NCBI RefSeq assembly: GCF_011297335.1
Contig: NZ_JAAOTJ010000023.1
Coordinates: forward strand, 17,496 to 81,495
Reading direction: 5' to 3'
Origin: Catellatospora methionotrophica
GTDB lineage: Bacteria > Actinomycetota > Actinomycetes > Mycobacteriales > Micromonosporaceae
Length of the DNA: 64,000 nt
A model generated the notes under the pieces. It made no database searches, had not been told where the DNA came from, and saw only the letters and a program-made list of their open reading frames with translations. Within the stretch, counting starts at the first letter, position 1, and every line of letters starts with the position of its first letter. This document shows, one piece after another, positions 49,001 through 60,954 of the stretch. The position numbers and the translations under genes are program-made.

Positions 49001-52000
49001 CACCTGGTGCCCGTGGGTGTCCCCGGCGAGATCCATGTCGGCGGCCCCGGCGTGGCACGCGGTTACCTGAACCGCCCGGAGCTGACGGCGCAGCGGTTCG
49101 TCCCGGACCCGTACGGTCCCGCCGGATCGCGCCTCTACCGCTCCGGTGACCTGGCCAAGCGCCTGCCGGACGGCAGTCTGGAGTTCCTGGGCCGCATCGA
49201 CGACCAGGTCAAGATCCGTGGCTACCGCATCGAGCTGGGCGAGATCCAGGCCGCGCTGCGGGCGCAGGACGGCGTGACCGACGCGGTCGTGATCGTCCGT
49301 GACGGCAACCTGGTCGCCTACGTCATCGCCGAGGGCACCCTCGACGCGGCGGTGCTGCGCACCGCGCTCGGGCAGACCCTGCCCGAGTACATGATCCCGT
49401 CGGCGTTCGTGGCGCTGGACCGCATCCCGCTGACCTCGACCGGCAAGCTGGACCGCCGGGCGCTGCCCGCGCCGGACCAGTCCGCGCTGCGCACCCGCGA
49501 GCACATCGCCCCGCGCACCGACGCCGAGGCCGGGCTCGCCCGGGTCTTCGCCGAGGTGCTGGGCGTCGAGCAGGTCGGCGTGCACGACGGGTTCTTCGAG
49601 CTGGGCGGCGACTCGCTGCGGGCCGTCGCGCTGGCCGGGGCGCTGCGCGCCGCGGGCTTCGCGATCGGCGTACGCGACGTGTTCGTGCACCAGAGCGTCG
49701 CCCGCCTGGCCGAGCTGGCCGGGGACACCGTCGCCGTCCCCGTCGCGGCTGTCGCACCGTTCGCGCTGGTCACCGACGCCGACCGGGCGCTGCTGCCCGA
49801 GGGCGTCACCGACGCGTACCCGATGTCGCAGGCCCAGATCGGCATGGTCGTCGCCGCGCAGAACAGCGGCGACCGGGCGTACCACATCGTCACCGCCGTC
49901 AAGGTCCGCGACGGGTCCGCCGTGGACGGCGACGCGCTGCGCGCCGCCGTGGCGGAGCTGGTCGTGCACCACGAGACGCTGCGCACCTCGTTCGCTCCGG
50001 CGGGCTACTCGGTGCCGCTGCAGCTCGTGCACGACGCGACCAGTGTGGACGTCACCGTCTCCGATGACGCGTCGGCTCACCAGTCCTACCTGGACGGGCA
50101 GCGCTCGCTGCCGTTCGGCCTGGACCGGCCGGGGCTGCTGCGGATCGCCGCCCACCCGGGCGACGGCGGCTGGTGGCTCACGGTCACGGTCAGCCACCTG
50201 GTCACCGGCGGCTGGGACTTCAACTCCCTGCTCGCCGAGCTGACCGGCCGCTACCAGGCCCACCGCGACGGCACCCCGGCGCAGACCGCGCCGCCCGCCG
50301 CCGTGCGCTACGCCGACTTCATCGCCGGTGAACTCGCCGCCCTGGCCTCGGCCGACGACCGGGCCTACTGGTCCGGCGTCGCCGAGCGGTACGCGCCGTT
50401 CGCGCTGCCCGTGACCTGGTCCGCCCAGGGGGAGACCGTCAAGGTGCGGGTGCCGTACCACGACCTCGCCCCGGCCCTGCGCGCCCTGGCCGACGCCGAG
50501 CAGGTGTCGCTCAAGTCGGTGCTGCACGCCGCGCACCTCAAGGTGCTCGGCCAGCTCACCACCGAGGCCGCGTTCTCCAGCGGCCTGGTCGCCGACGCCC
50601 GCCCCGAGGCCCCCGGCGCGGACCGGGTGCACGGCATGTACATCAACACGCTGCCCTTCGGCCACGACCGTGGCGCGCGCACCTGGCGCGAACTCGTGCA
50701 CCGGGTCTTCGACCGCGAGAACGAGCTGTGGGCGCACCGGCACTACCCGCTGCCGCAGATCCAGCGCGACGCGGGCGGCCGGCCGCTGATCGGCGTCATC
50801 TTCAACTACCAGGACTTCCGGCAGGTCGCCGACGGCCCGATCGACGCCCGCGAGAGCGTCGGCGAGGGCAGCACCGAGTTCGCGCTCGCGGTCAGCACCG
50901 CGGGCGGGCACATCGTGCTGACCACCGCCGCCCTCGGGCGGGCCGACGCCGAACGGCTCGGCGCGATGTACCGCGAGGTGCTGGCCGCGATCGCGGCCGA
51001 CCCCGACGGTGACGCCCGCGTCAATCACCTGCCCGCCACGGAACGGGAGACGATCCTGCACACCTGGACCGACACCGGCACGTCGACCGTGCTGCCGGAC
51101 ACCGCCCAGCTCGCCTTCGAGGCGCAGGCCGAGGCGACCCCGGACGCGGTCGCGGTCACCGAGGACGGCGTGCACGTCACGTACGCCGACCTGAACGGCC
51201 GCGCCAACCGGCTCGCCCACCACCTGCGCGACCTCGGTGTCGGCCCGGACGTGCTGGTCGCCGTGTGCGCCGGCCGCTCCACCGAGCTGGTTGTCGCCGT
51301 GCTGGCCATCGCCAAGGCGGGCGGCGGCTACGTGCCGCTGGACCCGGAGTACCCGGCCGACCGGCTGGCGTACCTCGTCGAGGACACCGCCGCGCCGGTG
51401 CTGCTGGCGCAGCGGGCGCTGGTCGGCGAGCTGCCGCAGACGGCGGCGACCCTGGTCGTGCTCGACGAGCCGCAGGCGTGGGCCGACCGGCCCGCCACCG
51501 ACCCGGTCCCGACCGCGAGCCCGGACGACATCTCCTACGTCATCTACACCTCCGGTTCGACCGGTCGCCCCAAGGGCACGCTCAACACCCACCGGGCCCT
51601 GGTCAACCGGTCGCTGCTCGGCGCCGCGCCCGCGTTCGGCGTGGATGCGACGTCGACGGTGCTGCTCAAGACCGAGACCGGTTTCGATCTGTCGATGGGC
51701 GAGATCTGGGGCACCCTGCTGGTCGGCGGCCGCCTGGTGGTGGCCCGCCCCGGCGGGCACCGCGACCCGGCGTACCTGACCGGCCTGATGCGCGACGAGA
51801 AGGTCACCGTCGTGGTGTTCGTGCCGTCGATGCTCGGCGTGATGCTGGGCGAGGGCCTGGAGCAGTGCCGCGACCTCAAGACCATCGAGGCGGTCGGCGA
51901 GGAACTGCCGATCGACCTGGTCCGCCGGGTCACTGCGGCGATGCCGTGGTGCACCCTGGCCAACGGCTACGGCCCGGCCGAGGCCGCGATCGAGGTCAGC

Positions 52001-55000
52001 CACTGGACCTGCGACCCGGCGGTCGTCGGCGCGCTGGAGCGCACCCCGATCGGCGTCCCGTACCCGAACGTGCGCCTGTACGTGCTCGACGAGCAGCTCC
52101 AGCCGGTCCCGGTCGGCGCTCCCGGCGAGGTGTACGTCGCGGGCACGGCCCTGTCGCGGGGCTACCACAACCAGCCCGCGATGACCGCGTCGAAGTTCGT
52201 GCCCGACCCGTTCGACGTCGGCGGGCGGCTCTACCGCACCGGCGACGCCGGTTCGTGGCGGCCCGACGGCAGCCTGGACTACCTGGGCCGGATCGACACC
52301 CAGATCAAGCTCAACGGTGTCCGCATCGAGCTCGGCGAGATCGAGGTCGCACTGCGCGGCTGCCCCGGCGTCGCCGAGGCCGCGGCCAGCGTCTACACCA
52401 ACGAATCAGGCCGCCGCAGCCTCGTCGGCTACGTCGTCCCCGCGCCGGGGGAGTCCCCGGAGCCGGCCGAGCTGCGCGAGCAGCTGCGCCGGTCCCTGCC
52501 GGAGACGATGCTGCCCAGCGCGTTCGTGCGGGTCGCGGCCCTGCCGCTGAGCCCCAACGGCAAGCTGGACCGCCGCCTGCTGCCCGCCCCCGACACCGAC
52601 GCCTACGTCACCGGCGAGTACGTCGCCCCCCGCGACGAGACCGAGGCCCGGCTCGCCCGGGTCTGGGCGACCGTGCTCGGCGCCGAGAAGGTGGGCGTCG
52701 AGGACTCGTTCTTCGACCTCGGCGGCGACTCGATGCGCGCCGTCGTGCTGGTCGGCGCGCTGCGCGAGGCCGGTATCGCGACCTCGGTGCGCGACGTGTT
52801 CGCGACCCGGACCATCGCCGCGCTCGCCGCGACGATCGATCTCGGCGAGGCGGCCGACGCGGTGACCTCGACCGAGCCGTTCGCGCTGATCTCCAACTGG
52901 GACCGGTCCGCGCTGCACGCCCGTAGTGGGCTCGCCGACGCGTACCCGATGTCGCAGATCCAGCTCGGCATGCTGGTGGAGCTGGCCGCGGGCGACGAGC
53001 GCGGCAGCTACCACAGCGTCATCGCGCACCGGATCAGCGACGACCGGCCCTTCGACGCCGACCTGTTCACCAAGGCCGTGTCGGCGGTGCTCGGGCACCA
53101 CGACGTGCTGCGGACCTCGTTCGAGGTCACCGGCCTGTCGACGCCGATGCAGCTGGTCCACGAGACGGTCGCGCCGCCGGTGACGATCGTCGACGGCCGG
53201 CGGCTGCCGGCCGCCGAGCAGAGCGCGGCCCTGGAGGAGTTCATCGCCGCCGAGCGGGCCCGCCCGTTCGACCTGACCGCCGCGCCGCTGGTGCGCATCG
53301 CCGCGCACCTGGAGAGCGACCAGGCCTGGTGGCTGACGTTCACCATGTGCCACGCCGTCACCGAGGGCTGGAGCGTCAACACGCTGCTGGCCGAGCTGCT
53401 GGAGGTCTTCGACGGCCTGCGCGACGGCACCCCCGTGACGCTGGAGCGGCCGCCGCTGCGCTACGCCGACTTCATCGCCGGTGAGCTGGCGTCGCTGAAC
53501 TCCGCCGACGACCGGTCCTACTGGCACGACGTCGTGGCCCGCCACGCGCGGTTCACGCTGCCCGCCGGGTGGGGCGAGGACGAGGGCACGCCGCGCGAGG
53601 CGCTGCGGGCCACCGTCGACTACCGCGACCTGGCCGACGGCCTGCGCGCCGTGGCCGGCACGGCCCAGTCGTCGCTGAAGGCGGTGCTGCACGCCGCGCA
53701 CCTGAAGGTGATGAGCCAGCTCGTCGGCGACGAGTCGTTCTTCACCGGCCTGGTCTGCGACGCCCGGCCCGAGCTGACCGGCGCTGACCGGGTGCACGGC
53801 ATGTACCTCAACACGCTGCCGTTCGCCCACGACCGGTCCGCGCGCACCTGGCGCGAGCTGATCACCGCGACGCTGGCCCGCGAGGTCGAGCTGTGGCCGC
53901 ACCGCCGCTACCCGCTGCCGACCATCCAGCAGGAGGTCGGCCGGGGACTGATCGAGGTCTTCTTCAGCTACCAGGACTTCACCAGGGCGGCGGGGGAGCA
54001 CTCCGGCGAGGGCCGGGTCGGGGTACGCATGGGCGAGGGCTCGACCGAGTTCGGCCTGGCCGTCGTCGCCCGCGACGGCGCGTACAGCCTGTCCACCGAC
54101 AACCGCACCCTGAGCCGCGCCAACCTGGACCGGATCGCGGCCATGTACCGGGCGGTGCTGGAGGCGATCGTCGCCGACGTCGACGGCAACGCCCAGGCCC
54201 CGTGCCTGCCCCCGGGCGAGCGGGAGCGGCTGCTCGGCGCGGCCGATTCCACCCCGGCCGAGGCCGTCGACCGGTGTGTGCACCAGGCGTTCGAGGCGCA
54301 GGCCGCCGCGACCCCGCACGCCACGGCGGTTGAGTTCGAGGGTGTCGAGCTGACGTACGCGCAGCTCAACGCGAAGGCCAACCGGCTCGCGCACCACCTG
54401 CGCGGGCTCGGCGCGGGCCCGGAGACCCTGGTCGGCGTACACCTGGAGCGCGGAGCCGAACTCGTCCCGGCGCTGCTGGGCGTGCTCAAGTCCGGGGCGG
54501 CGTACCTGCCGCTGGACCCGATCCAGCCCGCCGACCGGCTCGGGTTCATGGTCGACGACGCGGGCCTGTCCCTGGTCGTCACCACATCCGACCTGGCCCC
54601 GGCCCTGTCCGAGGTGTACTCCGGCCGGATGATCCTGCTCGACAGGCAGACCTTCGACACCGAGCCCGAGGCCAACCCGGCCGTGTTCGGCACCCCCGAC
54701 AACCTCATCTACGTCATCTACACGTCCGGCTCGACCGGCCGCCCGAAGGGCGTCAGCCTCACCCACGCCAACGTGCTGCGGCTGCTGCTCGTGGCCCAGG
54801 AGCACTACGGCTTCGACGAGACCGACGTGTGGCCGCTGTTCCACTCCTACGCCTTCGACGTGTCCGTCTGGGAGCTGTGGGGCTCGCTGCTGTACGGCGG
54901 CAAGCTCGTCGTCGTCCCGCGCGACGTGACCCGCTCGCCCGACGAGTTCGCCGACCTGCTGGTCGAGCACGGCGTGACCGTGCTGAACCAGACCCCGTCG

Positions 55001-58000
55001 GCGTTCCGGGGCCTGGTCGGCCTGGCCCGCGACGGCGACCCGCGCGTCAAGCGCCTGTCGCTGCGCGCGGTGGTGTTCGCGGGGGAGAAGCTCGACATCC
55101 CCGAGCTGCGCCCGTGGGTGGACCGGATGGGCCTGGCCCGCACCGCGTTGCTCAACATGTACGGCATCACCGAGACGACGGTGCACACCACCTACCACCG
55201 GGTCACCAAGCGCGACCTGGAACCCGGCGCCCCGAACCGGGTCGGCCGCCCCCTGTCCGACCTGCGGGTGCACCTGCTCGACGCCAGCGGCAACCTGGTC
55301 CCCGCCGGGGTCCCCGGCGAGATCTACGTCGCCGGCCCGGGTGTGGCGCGGGGCTACCTGAACCGGCCCGAGCTGACCGCGCAGCGGTTCGTCCCGGACC
55401 CGTTCGGCCCCGCCGGTTCGCGCCTCTACCGCTCCGGTGACCTGGCCAAGCGCCTGCCGGACGGGAGCCTGGAGTTCCTGGGCCGCATCGACGACCAGGT
55501 CAAGATCCGTGGCTACCGCATCGAGCTCGGCGAGATCCAGGCCGCGCTGGCGGCCGTGCCCGGCATCCGCGACGCCGTCGTGGTCGTCCGCGAGGACACC
55601 CCCGGCGACAAGCGCCTGGTCGCCTACGCGGTGCCCGAGGGCGAGGAGGTGCCGCGCCCGGCGCAGCTGCGCACGATGCTGGCCCGTACCCTGCCCGACT
55701 ACATGATCCCGTCGGCGTTCGTGCCGCTGGCCGCGCTGCCGCTGACCCCGAACGGCAAGCTCGACAAGCGGGCCCTGCCGCACCCGGACCCGTCGGCCCA
55801 GGCCGCGGTATGGGAGTACGTCGCCCCGCGCACGCCCGTCGAGGAGCAGGTCGCCGCCGTCTGGGCGACCGTGCTCGGGGTGGACCGGGTCGGCGTGCGC
55901 GACGGGTTCTTCGACATCGGCGGCCACTCGATCCGCGCCATCGCGCTGGTCGGCGCGCTGCGGGCGGCCGGGTTCGCGGCCACGGTCCGCGACATCCTGC
56001 AACTGCAGACCGTCGAGGCGCTGTGCGCGGCCCTGTCCGAACGCGACGGCGACGTGGAGGAGGAGCGGCAGGCCGCCCCGTTCTCGCTGATCGCCGACGC
56101 CGACCGCGAGCGCCTGCCCGAAGACGTGGTCGACGCGTACCCGCTGGCCCGGGTGCAGCTGGGCATGCTCGTCGAGCTGATGACCGAGGGCGAGACCCGG
56201 ACCTACCACAACGTGGCCTCGTTCCGGATCCCCGACGCCGAACCGTTCGACGCGGTGGCCCTCGCCGACGCGGTGCAGCTGGTCGCCGACCGGCACGAGG
56301 TGCTGCGCACCAGCGTCGACGCCACCGACTACAGCGAGCCGCTGCAGCTCGTGCACCGCGCGGCGACGCTGCCGGTGACCGTGCACGACCTGCGCCACCT
56401 CGACGAGGCCGAGCAGGACACCGCCGTGCGGGAGTTCACCGCCCGGCAGTACGCCACCCCGTTCGACGTCACCGCCGCGCCGCTGATCCGCGTCGACGCG
56501 CACCTGGAGACCGACGAGACGTGGCGGCTCGGGCTGACCGTCTGCCACGTGATCCTGGAAGGCTGGAGCCTGCACGCGCTGCTCACCGAGATCCTGTCGG
56601 CGTACCGGCAGCTGCGGGCCGGTGGCCCGGTGCAGCTGGAGCCGCTGCCCGCGGTGCGCTTCGCCGACGTCATCGCCGGCGAGCAGGAGGCCCTGGCGTC
56701 GGAGGACGACCGCGGCCACTGGCAGCGCCTCGTCGACCGGTTCGACAAGTTCACCCTGCCCGCGGGCTGGGGCGACCCGTCGAGCGCCGGGCAGCCGTAC
56801 ACGGTGCGGGTGCGCCTGTTCGACCTGGAGCGCGACCTGCGCGCCCTGGCGTCGAAGGCCCGGGTGTCGTTCAAGAGCGTGCTGCACGCCGCGCACCTCA
56901 ACGTCATGAGCCGCCTGACCGACCAGGCCGAGTTCTCCACCGGACTGGTCTCCAACAGCCGCCCCGCCGTGCTGGGCGCCGAACGGGTGCTGGGCATGTC
57001 GCTCAACACGCTGCCGTTCGCCCACGACCGGTCCGCGCGCACCTGGCGCGAACTCGTCGAGCAGGTGTACGCCCGGGAGATCGAGATGTTCCCGCACCGG
57101 CGCTACCCGTCCCCGGCGATCCGCCGCGGCCAGGGCGCCGGGGAACGGCTCATCGACGTCTACTTCAGCTACCACGACTTCGACGAGGTCGTCGGGGACC
57201 TGGTCGCCGAGGGCGCGACCATCGGCGCGGGCGCCAACGAGTTCCCGCTGTCGGTGGCCACCGAACCCGGCCACCTGGTGCTGCGCACCGACACCCGCTC
57301 GCTGACCCCCGACAGCGCCCGCCGCGTCGCGCAGATCTTCCGGCAGGTGCTGGAGGCGATGGCCGCCGACGCCGACGGCGACGCGACCGTCGCGCTGCTG
57401 CCCGAGGGCGAGCTGCACGACGTCACCGTCACCTGGAACGACCCGGCGTACCCGGCCGCGCTGACGGCCGAGGTCACCGCGTCGGTGCCGGAGCTGTTCG
57501 CGGCCCAGGTCGCGGCCACCCCCGACGCGATCGCGGCCGGGGACCTGACCTACGCCGCACTCGACGCGCGGGCCGGGCGCATCGCCGCCCACCTGCTCGC
57601 CCTCGGCGTACAACGGGAGCAGGCCGTCGGCGTGCTCGTCGAGCGCGGCACCGACCTGCTGGCCACCTTCCTGGGCGTATGGCGGGCCGGCGGCGCGTAC
57701 CTGCCGCTGGACCCGGCGCAGCCCGCCGAGCGGATCGCGCACATGCTGGCCACCGCCGGAGCCGACGTCGTGGTGACCCAGCAGGCCACCGCCGACCGGT
57801 TCGGCGACGGGGTGCGGCTGGTGCTGCTCGACCGCGACGCCGACGCCATCGCCGGGCACGAACCCGCCGCCCAGCCGCCGGTCGACCTCGACCAGCTCGC
57901 GTACGTCATCTTCACGTCGGGTTCCACCGGCCGCCCCAAGGGCGTGCAGGTCACCCACGGCGGCCTGGCCAACCACGTCCGGTGGGCCGCAGCCGAGCTG

Positions 58001-60940
58001 ATCGGTGACCGCCCCGGCGGCGCCCCGGTCTTCTCCTCGGTCGCGTTCGACCTGGTGGTGCCCAACGTGTGGGCGCCGCTGATCACCGGGCGGCGCACCT
58101 GGCTGTTCCCGGCCGACGCGACCCTCGACGACCTCGGGCGGCAGCTCGTCGCGGCGGGCCCGTTCAGCTTCATCAAGCTGACCCCCGGCCACCTCGACGT
58201 GCTCACCCACCAGCTCACCGCCGCCGAGGCCGCAGCGCTGACCCCGGTGCTGGTCGTCGCGGGCGAACCGTTCACCCGCCGCACCCTCGACGCGTGGACC
58301 GCGCTGTCCCCGACCACCAAGGTCGTCAACGAGTACGGCCCGACCGAGGCGTCCGTCGGCACCTGCATCTACCCCGTCGACGGGCCGCAGGACTTCGACG
58401 TGCTGCCGATCGGCCACCCGCTGCCCCGGATGACCATGCACGTGCTGGACGTGAACATGCGCCCGGTGCCGGTCGGGGTCATCGGCGAGCTGTACGTCGG
58501 CGGCTACGGCGTGTCCCGCGGCTACGCCCGCCAGCCGGAGCTGACCGCGGCCAAGTTCGTGCCCGACCCGTTCGGGCCGGCCGGGTCGCGCCTGTACCGC
58601 ACCGGCGACCTGGCCCGCTGGCTGCCCAGCGGCGTGGTCGACTTCGCGGGCCGCATCGACGACCAGGTGAAGATCCGCGGTTACCGGATCGAGCCCGGCG
58701 AGATCCAGGCAGCGCTGTCGGCGCACCCCGGCGTCGCCGACTCGTACGTGACCGCGTACGAGGTCAGCCCCGGCGACCGCCGCCTGGTCGCCTACTACGT
58801 CGCCGACGGCGACACCGCCGACCTGGCCGCTTACTGCCAGCAGAACCTCCCGGAGTACATGGTCCCCACGTACTTCGTGGCGCTGGCCGAGATGCCGCTC
58901 AACGCCAACGGCAAGGTCGACCGGCGGGCCCTGCCCACCCCCGACACCGCCGACAGCGGCCCCGCGTACGTGCCCCCGTCGACGCCGACGGAGGCGCTGC
59001 TCGCCGGGATCTGGCAGCGGGTGCTCGGCGTCGAGCGGATCGGTCTGGACGACCGGTTCTTCGCCTTGGGCGGCCACTCGATCCTGATCATCCAAGTGAT
59101 CGCGGCAGCCAGGCAGGCGGGTCTCCCGCTCGGCCTGCGCCAGCTCTACCAGGACCAGACCCTGCGCGACCTCGCCGCGGCCGTCGCCCCGGAAACCCCG
59201 GCCGACGAACCGGAGCAGCCCGCACCGGCCCAGGCGCAGTGCGTCGTACAGCTGTCCGTGCCCTCCGGCATGGACGGTGACCAGGCCTGGTGCGCCGTCA
59301 CCACGGCCCTGGCCACCCGCGCCGTCAACCTCGGCCAGCTCCGGCGGGCCGAGGTCGGCAAAGCCGGCCGCCGCCGGGCCGGGGAACTCGCCGCGCTGAT
59401 CGAGCAGGGCCACAGCGCCCTGGTCGAGACGAACGGCAAGCCCGTGCACCTGCTGGTCGCGCTGACCGCCGACACCCTGTCCGACCTGGACTGGGCCGAC
59501 GTGGTCACGAGCCTGAACGAGGGCACGGAACGCACCCGCCGCACCGGCGCGGTCGAGGTGCTGCCCGCGACACCGGTCACCGTCGAGCGGCTCAGCGAAC
59601 TCGACGTCGCCCCGCAGCGGGTCGTCATGGAACTGTCCGTCGAAGCCACCGCCGCGCTGCTGCTGGACGCCTCGGCCCTGCCCGAGGTGCTGGTCGCGGC
59701 GGTCAACCGGGCCGTCGGCGGCACCGGCGCGACGGTGCGGCTGCACCACCGGGCCCGTAACGGCAGGCGCAAGGGCTGGCAGCTCGACCGGATCGTCCGC
59801 GACGCCGACGCGCCACGGCCCCCGGTCGCCGTGCAGACCGCGGTCGACGGCGGCAGGCTCCAGCTCAGCTGGGCCTTCCACGCCGACGCCCACGACCACG
59901 GCGAGGTCACCCGCCTGGCCGAGGACACCCTGCGCGCCCTGCGCTGGCGCACCGGCCGGGCCCTGCCCAGCCCGCTGGCGGCCATGGCCACCGAGCACGT
60001 GCCCGGCACCGTCGTCGCGCTGATCGACGGCGGCGAACTGGCCGACGTACGCGCCTTCGGGGTGCTCACCCCCGGCGGGCACCCGGTGACCGCCGACACG
60101 GTGTTCGCCGTCGGCTCGGTCAGCAAGCACCTGACCGCACTGGGCGTGCTGCGCCTGGCCGCGAACGGGTCGCTGTCACTCGACGACGACGTCAACAACC
60201 ACCTGCGCGGCCTGCGGGTCCCCGGCGACCACCCGGTCACCGCCCGCCAGTTGCTCGGGCACCTGTCCGGGCTCGCCCCGGTCGACCACGTCGGCCACGC
60301 GCCCGGCACCACCGGACCGTCGCTACGCGACCTGCTCGGCGGCCTGCGGGCCGAAGGCGTGCCCGGCGCGGCCTACCGCAAGGCCAACGTGCACTACTGG
60401 GTCCTGCAGGAACTGATGGAGTCGATCACCGGAACCCCGTTCGCGCCACTCATGCGCGAGCTGGTGCTCGACCCGCTGGACATGGCCGACAGCAGCTTCG
60501 ACCAGGCGTTCCCGCAGGGCCGCCCGGTGGCGATCGGCCACGACCGGCACGGCCGCCCGATCGACGGCTGCTGGCGTGAACGCGTCGACGCCGCCGCCGC
60601 AGGCCTGTGGACCACCGCCCCCGACCTCGCCAAGGTCGCCCGGGAGATCCGCAACGCCCACCTGTACGACACCGGCCGGGTGCTGCGCCGCACCGACGCC
60701 GAGCAGCTGCTGACCATGCACCCGGCCAGCCTCTACGGCCTGGGCAGCATCGTCGACGCGACCGGCGACGACATCGAGTTCGGCCACGGCGGCGAACCCG
60801 CCGGCCACCGCGCGATGGCGTTCTCCCGGCTGCGCGCCGGGGCGGGCGTGGTCGTGCTGACCAACGGCGAGAACGGCAAAGAGATCATCCAGTTCGTCGG
60901 GGAAGCCCTCAGCCGCAGCGACGAGTGGACCCGGCCATGA
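40091..60940 (+). CDS. Giant NRPS, six modules plus degenerate E-like segment and beta-lactamase/PBP-fold release domain
   Basis: The 6949-residue synthetase reads C3-A3-T3-C4-A4-T4-C5-A5-T5-C6-A6-T6-C7-A7-T7-C8-A8-T8-E*-Bla. T-domain Ser residues are 1044, 2117, 3175, 4214, 5280 and 6330. C3 is normal (HHIACDAW). C4-C8 read ECHAILEGW (His1249), QSHTITEGW (His2323), VSHLVTGGW (His3369), MCHAVTEGW (His4421) and VCHVILEGW (His5486): the first His is lost and Asp is Glu or Gly. Hand-read codes: A3 and A5 DFWNVGMVHK (Thr), A4 and A7 DVWNVAMVHK (Thr-like; Dap is possible), A6 DLGVEVGIEK (unknown), A8 DLPKVAEVGK (as A2, Asn/Asp). No thioesterase occurs. The end is treated as a separate entry. It is co-transcribed with the carbamoyltransferase and exporter. 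Confidence 0.93.
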   Translation: MTSTAYEAQSREELIRRRLAGSAGTRRTRIPAADRTRPLPLSFGQQQMWFLNRLEPDSAEYLVPVALRLTGPVDEAALAAAWQQVIARHEVLRTRYELVDDEPVQVVDAPRDGALTVTDLTGLAADEREQRAAALVDTETVTGFDLERQWPVRGHLIRLSDGDRILVTTFHHIACDAWSTEVFVRELGALYAGAPLAEPQVQYADFAAWQRARLGGDILDRQLAYWRTQLADLEPLELPTDRARPARRDWRGGSVPIVLPADLAAGVRKLAAEADTTVFVTLMAAYQALLSRYTGKADVAVGTVVSGRNRPELQQLLGYGINSLVIRSQWDDDPDFTTLLGRVRGTVLDAFDHQDTPFAKLVDELQPDRDMSRSPLYQTVFTMHEERTAGDGTVGITPVPIRWQVSKVDLTLHVEDRLDGGLAGRFEYATALFDARTVQRFAAHLIRLLEHVVADPSARVGDLGLLDAAETALVTPAPLTAATPQDYRTLQELFETQVTATPDAVAVTSGTVSLTYAQLNAKANQLAHHLRGLGAGPGVLVGVCLDRGAELVPALLGVLKSGAAYLPLDPSVPADRIAYMLDDAAAAHVVTDVEHRALLDGFTGHAVLVDTDAPELAAQPDTDPELRNTADDLIYVIYTSGSTGRPKGVALTHANVHRLFTVTAELPEFSFGTSDVWTLFHSYAFDFSVWELWGPLLYGGRLVVVPFDVARSPEDFLQLLVDEQVTVLNQTPSAFRALVAAAASGDPWVDRLALRAVVFGGEKLELADLTPWVDRVGLHGPVLVNMYGITETTVHTTFRPINGADMRVLGASPVGGPLDDLSVYLLDQHGHPVPIGVPGEIHVGGPGVARGYLNRPELTAQRFVPDPYGPAGSRLYRSGDLAKRLADGSLEFLGRIDDQVKIRGYRIELGEIQAALNAVPGIREAVVIVREDTPGDKRLVGYAVPDGEEQLPSPVQIRALMGRTLPDYMVPTAFLALPRLPLTANGKLDRKALPSPDRATIVSGADYVAPRTPAEQRMADVWQQVLKTERVGVQDGFFDLGGDSIRAVALVGALRQEGFDVAVRDVFEHRTVAALAEHVTGRPAPEQQRTVAPYALISELDRGKLPAGIVDAYPLSQVQAGMIVEMLTGTGQNNYHNVTSFRIVDADPVDADALAGAAATVVARHDVLRTGFDLISFSQPLQLVHESAVMASGVTDLTGRDAAGIAQGLRAYAASERATLFDLAAPTLFRVHAHQVDGGAWWLSVTECHAILEGWSLHSLLMELLEVYRALRSGGVPAERPAQQVRYADFIAAELAALESADSRTYWRDVVAAYPRFDVPTGWGDDSAPAEMYVQPAPYHDLDHQLRAFAASAKVSFKAVMLATHLKVLSQLTEAASFSAGLVCDARPELLGADKVYGMYLNTLPFGFDRTARTWRELVQQVFAGEVALWPHRRFPLPAVQREAGGERLIGVYFNYQDFNQVDTNLVDYQASIDDSPTEFPLTVSSRAGAFMLTANSAHLSRDNTRRLAAMYRAVLEEIVADPDGDAQRVLLPAVDATVLAERSYAVRSVPATRCVHEVFEAQVAAAPDAPAVEFDGQVLSYAQLNAKANRLAHHLRGLGVRPETLVGVCLDRGAELVPALLGVLKSGGAYLPLDSAQPAERLGFMLSDAQAPVVVTQFAHAHLFDGYPGTLLFVDEQTFETEPDTNPVTVSTPDNLIYVIYTSGSTGRPKGVSLSHASVLRLLLIAEEHYGFGPSDVWPLFHSYAFDVSVWELWGSLLYGGKLVVVPREVTRSPEDFLDLLVTHGVTVLNQTPSAFRGLVGLARDGDPRIDALKLRAVVFAGEKLEFGELAPWTARRGYEAPRLLNMYGITETTVHTTFYQVQAADVASGTGNPVGHPLGDLTVHLYDQNGHLVPLGVPGEIHVGGPGVARGYLHRPELTASKFVPDPFGPAGSRLYRSGDLARRLPDGSLEFLGRIDDQVKIRGYRIELGEIQAALNAHPGVRDGVVVVREDSPGDKRLVAYFTVAADTASDTADAAGNVAAPTAAELAEHVGAHVPPYMVPSAFVAIDAVPMTVNGKLDRRALPAPDRGALRAEREFVAPRTDAEERLAEVWRDGLGVDQVGVHDSFFDLGGDSIRAVALVGAARAAGFDLAVRDVFEHQSVAELAELVGGRTAPAEQFTPVAPYALISDADRAALPGNVVDAYPMSQAQVGMLVEMLAGDGKNAYHNVTSFRIADDVPFAAEPFRAAARQVAGRHEILRTAMELTAYSVPMQLVLDGVEIPVAVHDLRDLDTEAQRLAVRGFVAAEREVLFDLSQAPLLRFAVHLLSDDAYRVTFTQSHTITEGWSYHSLLMELLDCYRTLRDGGRAADPAKPPVRYADFIAAELASLESADDRGYWRDVVASYPPVAIPAGWAYADVAREPIRGGVALGRFADGLKALAAQTRVPIKSVLLAAHLKVLSQLTEAESFSAGLVCDARPEVLGAERVYGMHLNTLPFGFDRTARTARTWRELVQQVFAGEVALWPHRRFPLPAVQREAGGVRLIDCIFTYLDFHNIDGETVDADSTISDSPTEFDLSVTTMGGYLGLSSHTGVFNRHHMNRLSLMYEAVLAAMAAGPDGDAQAVYLPPGEARLLTPAPVVADAPQDRRTLHELFEAQVAATPDAVAVTAGTGSLTYAQLNAEANRLAHHLRGLGAGPGVLVGVCLDRGAELVPALLGVLKSGAAYLPLDPAYPADRREFMLADGDARIVLTERAHAGLFTADRELILLDETDLSAHPAANPPPVTTPDDLIYVIYTSGSTGRPKGVALTHANVHRLFTVTAELPEFSFGSSDVWTLFHSYAFDFSVWELWGPLLYGGRLVVVPFDVARSPEDFLQLLVDEQVTVLNQTPSAFRALVAAAASGDPRVDALALRVVVFGGEKLELADLTPWTDRVGLDAPVLVNMYGITETTVHTTFRPVTADDMRVLGVSPVGGPLDDLAVYLFDQQGHLVPVGVPGEIHVGGPGVARGYLNRPELTAQRFVPDPYGPAGSRLYRSGDLAKRLPDGSLEFLGRIDDQVKIRGYRIELGEIQAALRAQDGVTDAVVIVRDGNLVAYVIAEGTLDAAVLRTALGQTLPEYMIPSAFVALDRIPLTSTGKLDRRALPAPDQSALRTREHIAPRTDAEAGLARVFAEVLGVEQVGVHDGFFELGGDSLRAVALAGALRAAGFAIGVRDVFVHQSVARLAELAGDTVAVPVAAVAPFALVTDADRALLPEGVTDAYPMSQAQIGMVVAAQNSGDRAYHIVTAVKVRDGSAVDGDALRAAVAELVVHHETLRTSFAPAGYSVPLQLVHDATSVDVTVSDDASAHQSYLDGQRSLPFGLDRPGLLRIAAHPGDGGWWLTVTVSHLVTGGWDFNSLLAELTGRYQAHRDGTPAQTAPPAAVRYADFIAGELAALASADDRAYWSGVAERYAPFALPVTWSAQGETVKVRVPYHDLAPALRALADAEQVSLKSVLHAAHLKVLGQLTTEAAFSSGLVADARPEAPGADRVHGMYINTLPFGHDRGARTWRELVHRVFDRENELWAHRHYPLPQIQRDAGGRPLIGVIFNYQDFRQVADGPIDARESVGEGSTEFALAVSTAGGHIVLTTAALGRADAERLGAMYREVLAAIAADPDGDARVNHLPATERETILHTWTDTGTSTVLPDTAQLAFEAQAEATPDAVAVTEDGVHVTYADLNGRANRLAHHLRDLGVGPDVLVAVCAGRSTELVVAVLAIAKAGGGYVPLDPEYPADRLAYLVEDTAAPVLLAQRALVGELPQTAATLVVLDEPQAWADRPATDPVPTASPDDISYVIYTSGSTGRPKGTLNTHRALVNRSLLGAAPAFGVDATSTVLLKTETGFDLSMGEIWGTLLVGGRLVVARPGGHRDPAYLTGLMRDEKVTVVVFVPSMLGVMLGEGLEQCRDLKTIEAVGEELPIDLVRRVTAAMPWCTLANGYGPAEAAIEVSHWTCDPAVVGALERTPIGVPYPNVRLYVLDEQLQPVPVGAPGEVYVAGTALSRGYHNQPAMTASKFVPDPFDVGGRLYRTGDAGSWRPDGSLDYLGRIDTQIKLNGVRIELGEIEVALRGCPGVAEAAASVYTNESGRRSLVGYVVPAPGESPEPAELREQLRRSLPETMLPSAFVRVAALPLSPNGKLDRRLLPAPDTDAYVTGEYVAPRDETEARLARVWATVLGAEKVGVEDSFFDLGGDSMRAVVLVGALREAGIATSVRDVFATRTIAALAATIDLGEAADAVTSTEPFALISNWDRSALHARSGLADAYPMSQIQLGMLVELAAGDERGSYHSVIAHRISDDRPFDADLFTKAVSAVLGHHDVLRTSFEVTGLSTPMQLVHETVAPPVTIVDGRRLPAAEQSAALEEFIAAERARPFDLTAAPLVRIAAHLESDQAWWLTFTMCHAVTEGWSVNTLLAELLEVFDGLRDGTPVTLERPPLRYADFIAGELASLNSADDRSYWHDVVARHARFTLPAGWGEDEGTPREALRATVDYRDLADGLRAVAGTAQSSLKAVLHAAHLKVMSQLVGDESFFTGLVCDARPELTGADRVHGMYLNTLPFAHDRSARTWRELITATLAREVELWPHRRYPLPTIQQEVGRGLIEVFFSYQDFTRAAGEHSGEGRVGVRMGEGSTEFGLAVVARDGAYSLSTDNRTLSRANLDRIAAMYRAVLEAIVADVDGNAQAPCLPPGERERLLGAADSTPAEAVDRCVHQAFEAQAAATPHATAVEFEGVELTYAQLNAKANRLAHHLRGLGAGPETLVGVHLERGAELVPALLGVLKSGAAYLPLDPIQPADRLGFMVDDAGLSLVVTTSDLAPALSEVYSGRMILLDRQTFDTEPEANPAVFGTPDNLIYVIYTSGSTGRPKGVSLTHANVLRLLLVAQEHYGFDETDVWPLFHSYAFDVSVWELWGSLLYGGKLVVVPRDVTRSPDEFADLLVEHGVTVLNQTPSAFRGLVGLARDGDPRVKRLSLRAVVFAGEKLDIPELRPWVDRMGLARTALLNMYGITETTVHTTYHRVTKRDLEPGAPNRVGRPLSDLRVHLLDASGNLVPAGVPGEIYVAGPGVARGYLNRPELTAQRFVPDPFGPAGSRLYRSGDLAKRLPDGSLEFLGRIDDQVKIRGYRIELGEIQAALAAVPGIRDAVVVVREDTPGDKRLVAYAVPEGEEVPRPAQLRTMLARTLPDYMIPSAFVPLAALPLTPNGKLDKRALPHPDPSAQAAVWEYVAPRTPVEEQVAAVWATVLGVDRVGVRDGFFDIGGHSIRAIALVGALRAAGFAATVRDILQLQTVEALCAALSERDGDVEEERQAAPFSLIADADRERLPEDVVDAYPLARVQLGMLVELMTEGETRTYHNVASFRIPDAEPFDAVALADAVQLVADRHEVLRTSVDATDYSEPLQLVHRAATLPVTVHDLRHLDEAEQDTAVREFTARQYATPFDVTAAPLIRVDAHLETDETWRLGLTVCHVILEGWSLHALLTEILSAYRQLRAGGPVQLEPLPAVRFADVIAGEQEALASEDDRGHWQRLVDRFDKFTLPAGWGDPSSAGQPYTVRVRLFDLERDLRALASKARVSFKSVLHAAHLNVMSRLTDQAEFSTGLVSNSRPAVLGAERVLGMSLNTLPFAHDRSARTWRELVEQVYAREIEMFPHRRYPSPAIRRGQGAGERLIDVYFSYHDFDEVVGDLVAEGATIGAGANEFPLSVATEPGHLVLRTDTRSLTPDSARRVAQIFRQVLEAMAADADGDATVALLPEGELHDVTVTWNDPAYPAALTAEVTASVPELFAAQVAATPDAIAAGDLTYAALDARAGRIAAHLLALGVQREQAVGVLVERGTDLLATFLGVWRAGGAYLPLDPAQPAERIAHMLATAGADVVVTQQATADRFGDGVRLVLLDRDADAIAGHEPAAQPPVDLDQLAYVIFTSGSTGRPKGVQVTHGGLANHVRWAAAELIGDRPGGAPVFSSVAFDLVVPNVWAPLITGRRTWLFPADATLDDLGRQLVAAGPFSFIKLTPGHLDVLTHQLTAAEAAALTPVLVVAGEPFTRRTLDAWTALSPTTKVVNEYGPTEASVGTCIYPVDGPQDFDVLPIGHPLPRMTMHVLDVNMRPVPVGVIGELYVGGYGVSRGYARQPELTAAKFVPDPFGPAGSRLYRTGDLARWLPSGVVDFAGRIDDQVKIRGYRIEPGEIQAALSAHPGVADSYVTAYEVSPGDRRLVAYYVADGDTADLAAYCQQNLPEYMVPTYFVALAEMPLNANGKVDRRALPTPDTADSGPAYVPPSTPTEALLAGIWQRVLGVERIGLDDRFFALGGHSILIIQVIAAARQAGLPLGLRQLYQDQTLRDLAAAVAPETPADEPEQPAPAQAQCVVQLSVPSGMDGDQAWCAVTTALATRAVNLGQLRRAEVGKAGRRRAGELAALIEQGHSALVETNGKPVHLLVALTADTLSDLDWADVVTSLNEGTERTRRTGAVEVLPATPVTVERLSELDVAPQRVVMELSVEATAALLLDASALPEVLVAAVNRAVGGTGATVRLHHRARNGRRKGWQLDRIVRDADAPRPPVAVQTAVDGGRLQLSWAFHADAHDHGEVTRLAEDTLRALRWRTGRALPSPLAAMATEHVPGTVVALIDGGELADVRAFGVLTPGGHPVTADTVFAVGSVSKHLTALGVLRLAANGSLSLDDDVNNHLRGLRVPGDHPVTARQLLGHLSGLAPVDHVGHAPGTTGPSLRDLLGGLRAEGVPGAAYRKANVHYWVLQELMESITGTPFAPLMRELVLDPLDMADSSFDQAFPQGRPVAIGHDRHGRPIDGCWRERVDAAAAGLWTTAPDLAKVAREIRNAHLYDTGRVLRRTDAEQLLTMHPASLYGLGSIVDATGDDIEFGHGGEPAGHRAMAFSRLRAGAGVVVLTNGENGKEIIQFVGEALSRSDEWTRP
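59240..60937 (+). other. C-terminal E-like remnant and fused serine beta-lactamase/PBP-type domain of the NRPS
   Basis: Residues about 6384-6627 resemble a shortened epimerization domain. The segment [20 protein letters not shown] matches the E-domain C terminus (xxWxYxxxxHxxxTVxxLA), but no HHxxxDG is present and the segment is about half of normal length. Residues about 6630-6949 form a class C beta-lactamase/PBP-like domain: Ser6676-Val-Ser-Lys6679 (SxxK), Lys6764-Ala-Asn6766 where Tyr-x-Asn is expected (a Tyr stands at 6762), and His6899-Gly-Gly. Known PBP-type thioesterases such as SurE release and cyclise peptides but are separate proteins acting after an E domain. Here both are fused, so in-cis release is inferred. 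The loss of the motif Tyr may alter activity. Confidence 0.75.
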
Positions 60941-60954
60941 CCAGGAGGCAACCG

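Noticed and set aside
43901..52168. Very long open frame on the minus strand opposite the NRPS
   Set aside because: High-GC codon bias opens antisense frames. The translation is rich in Gly, Arg, Val, His and Asp with no domain, and the plus strand has clear NRPS motifs throughout.
52406..60130. Second long minus-strand frame opposite the NRPS
   Set aside because: Same composition artefact; no motif, no ribosome-binding site, fully covered by the NRPS reading frame.
60607..60954. Upstream start for the carbamoyltransferase inside the NRPS
   Set aside because: The extension is a frame shadow of the NRPS end. The ATG at 60955 has an ideal ribosome-binding site and the family N terminus.
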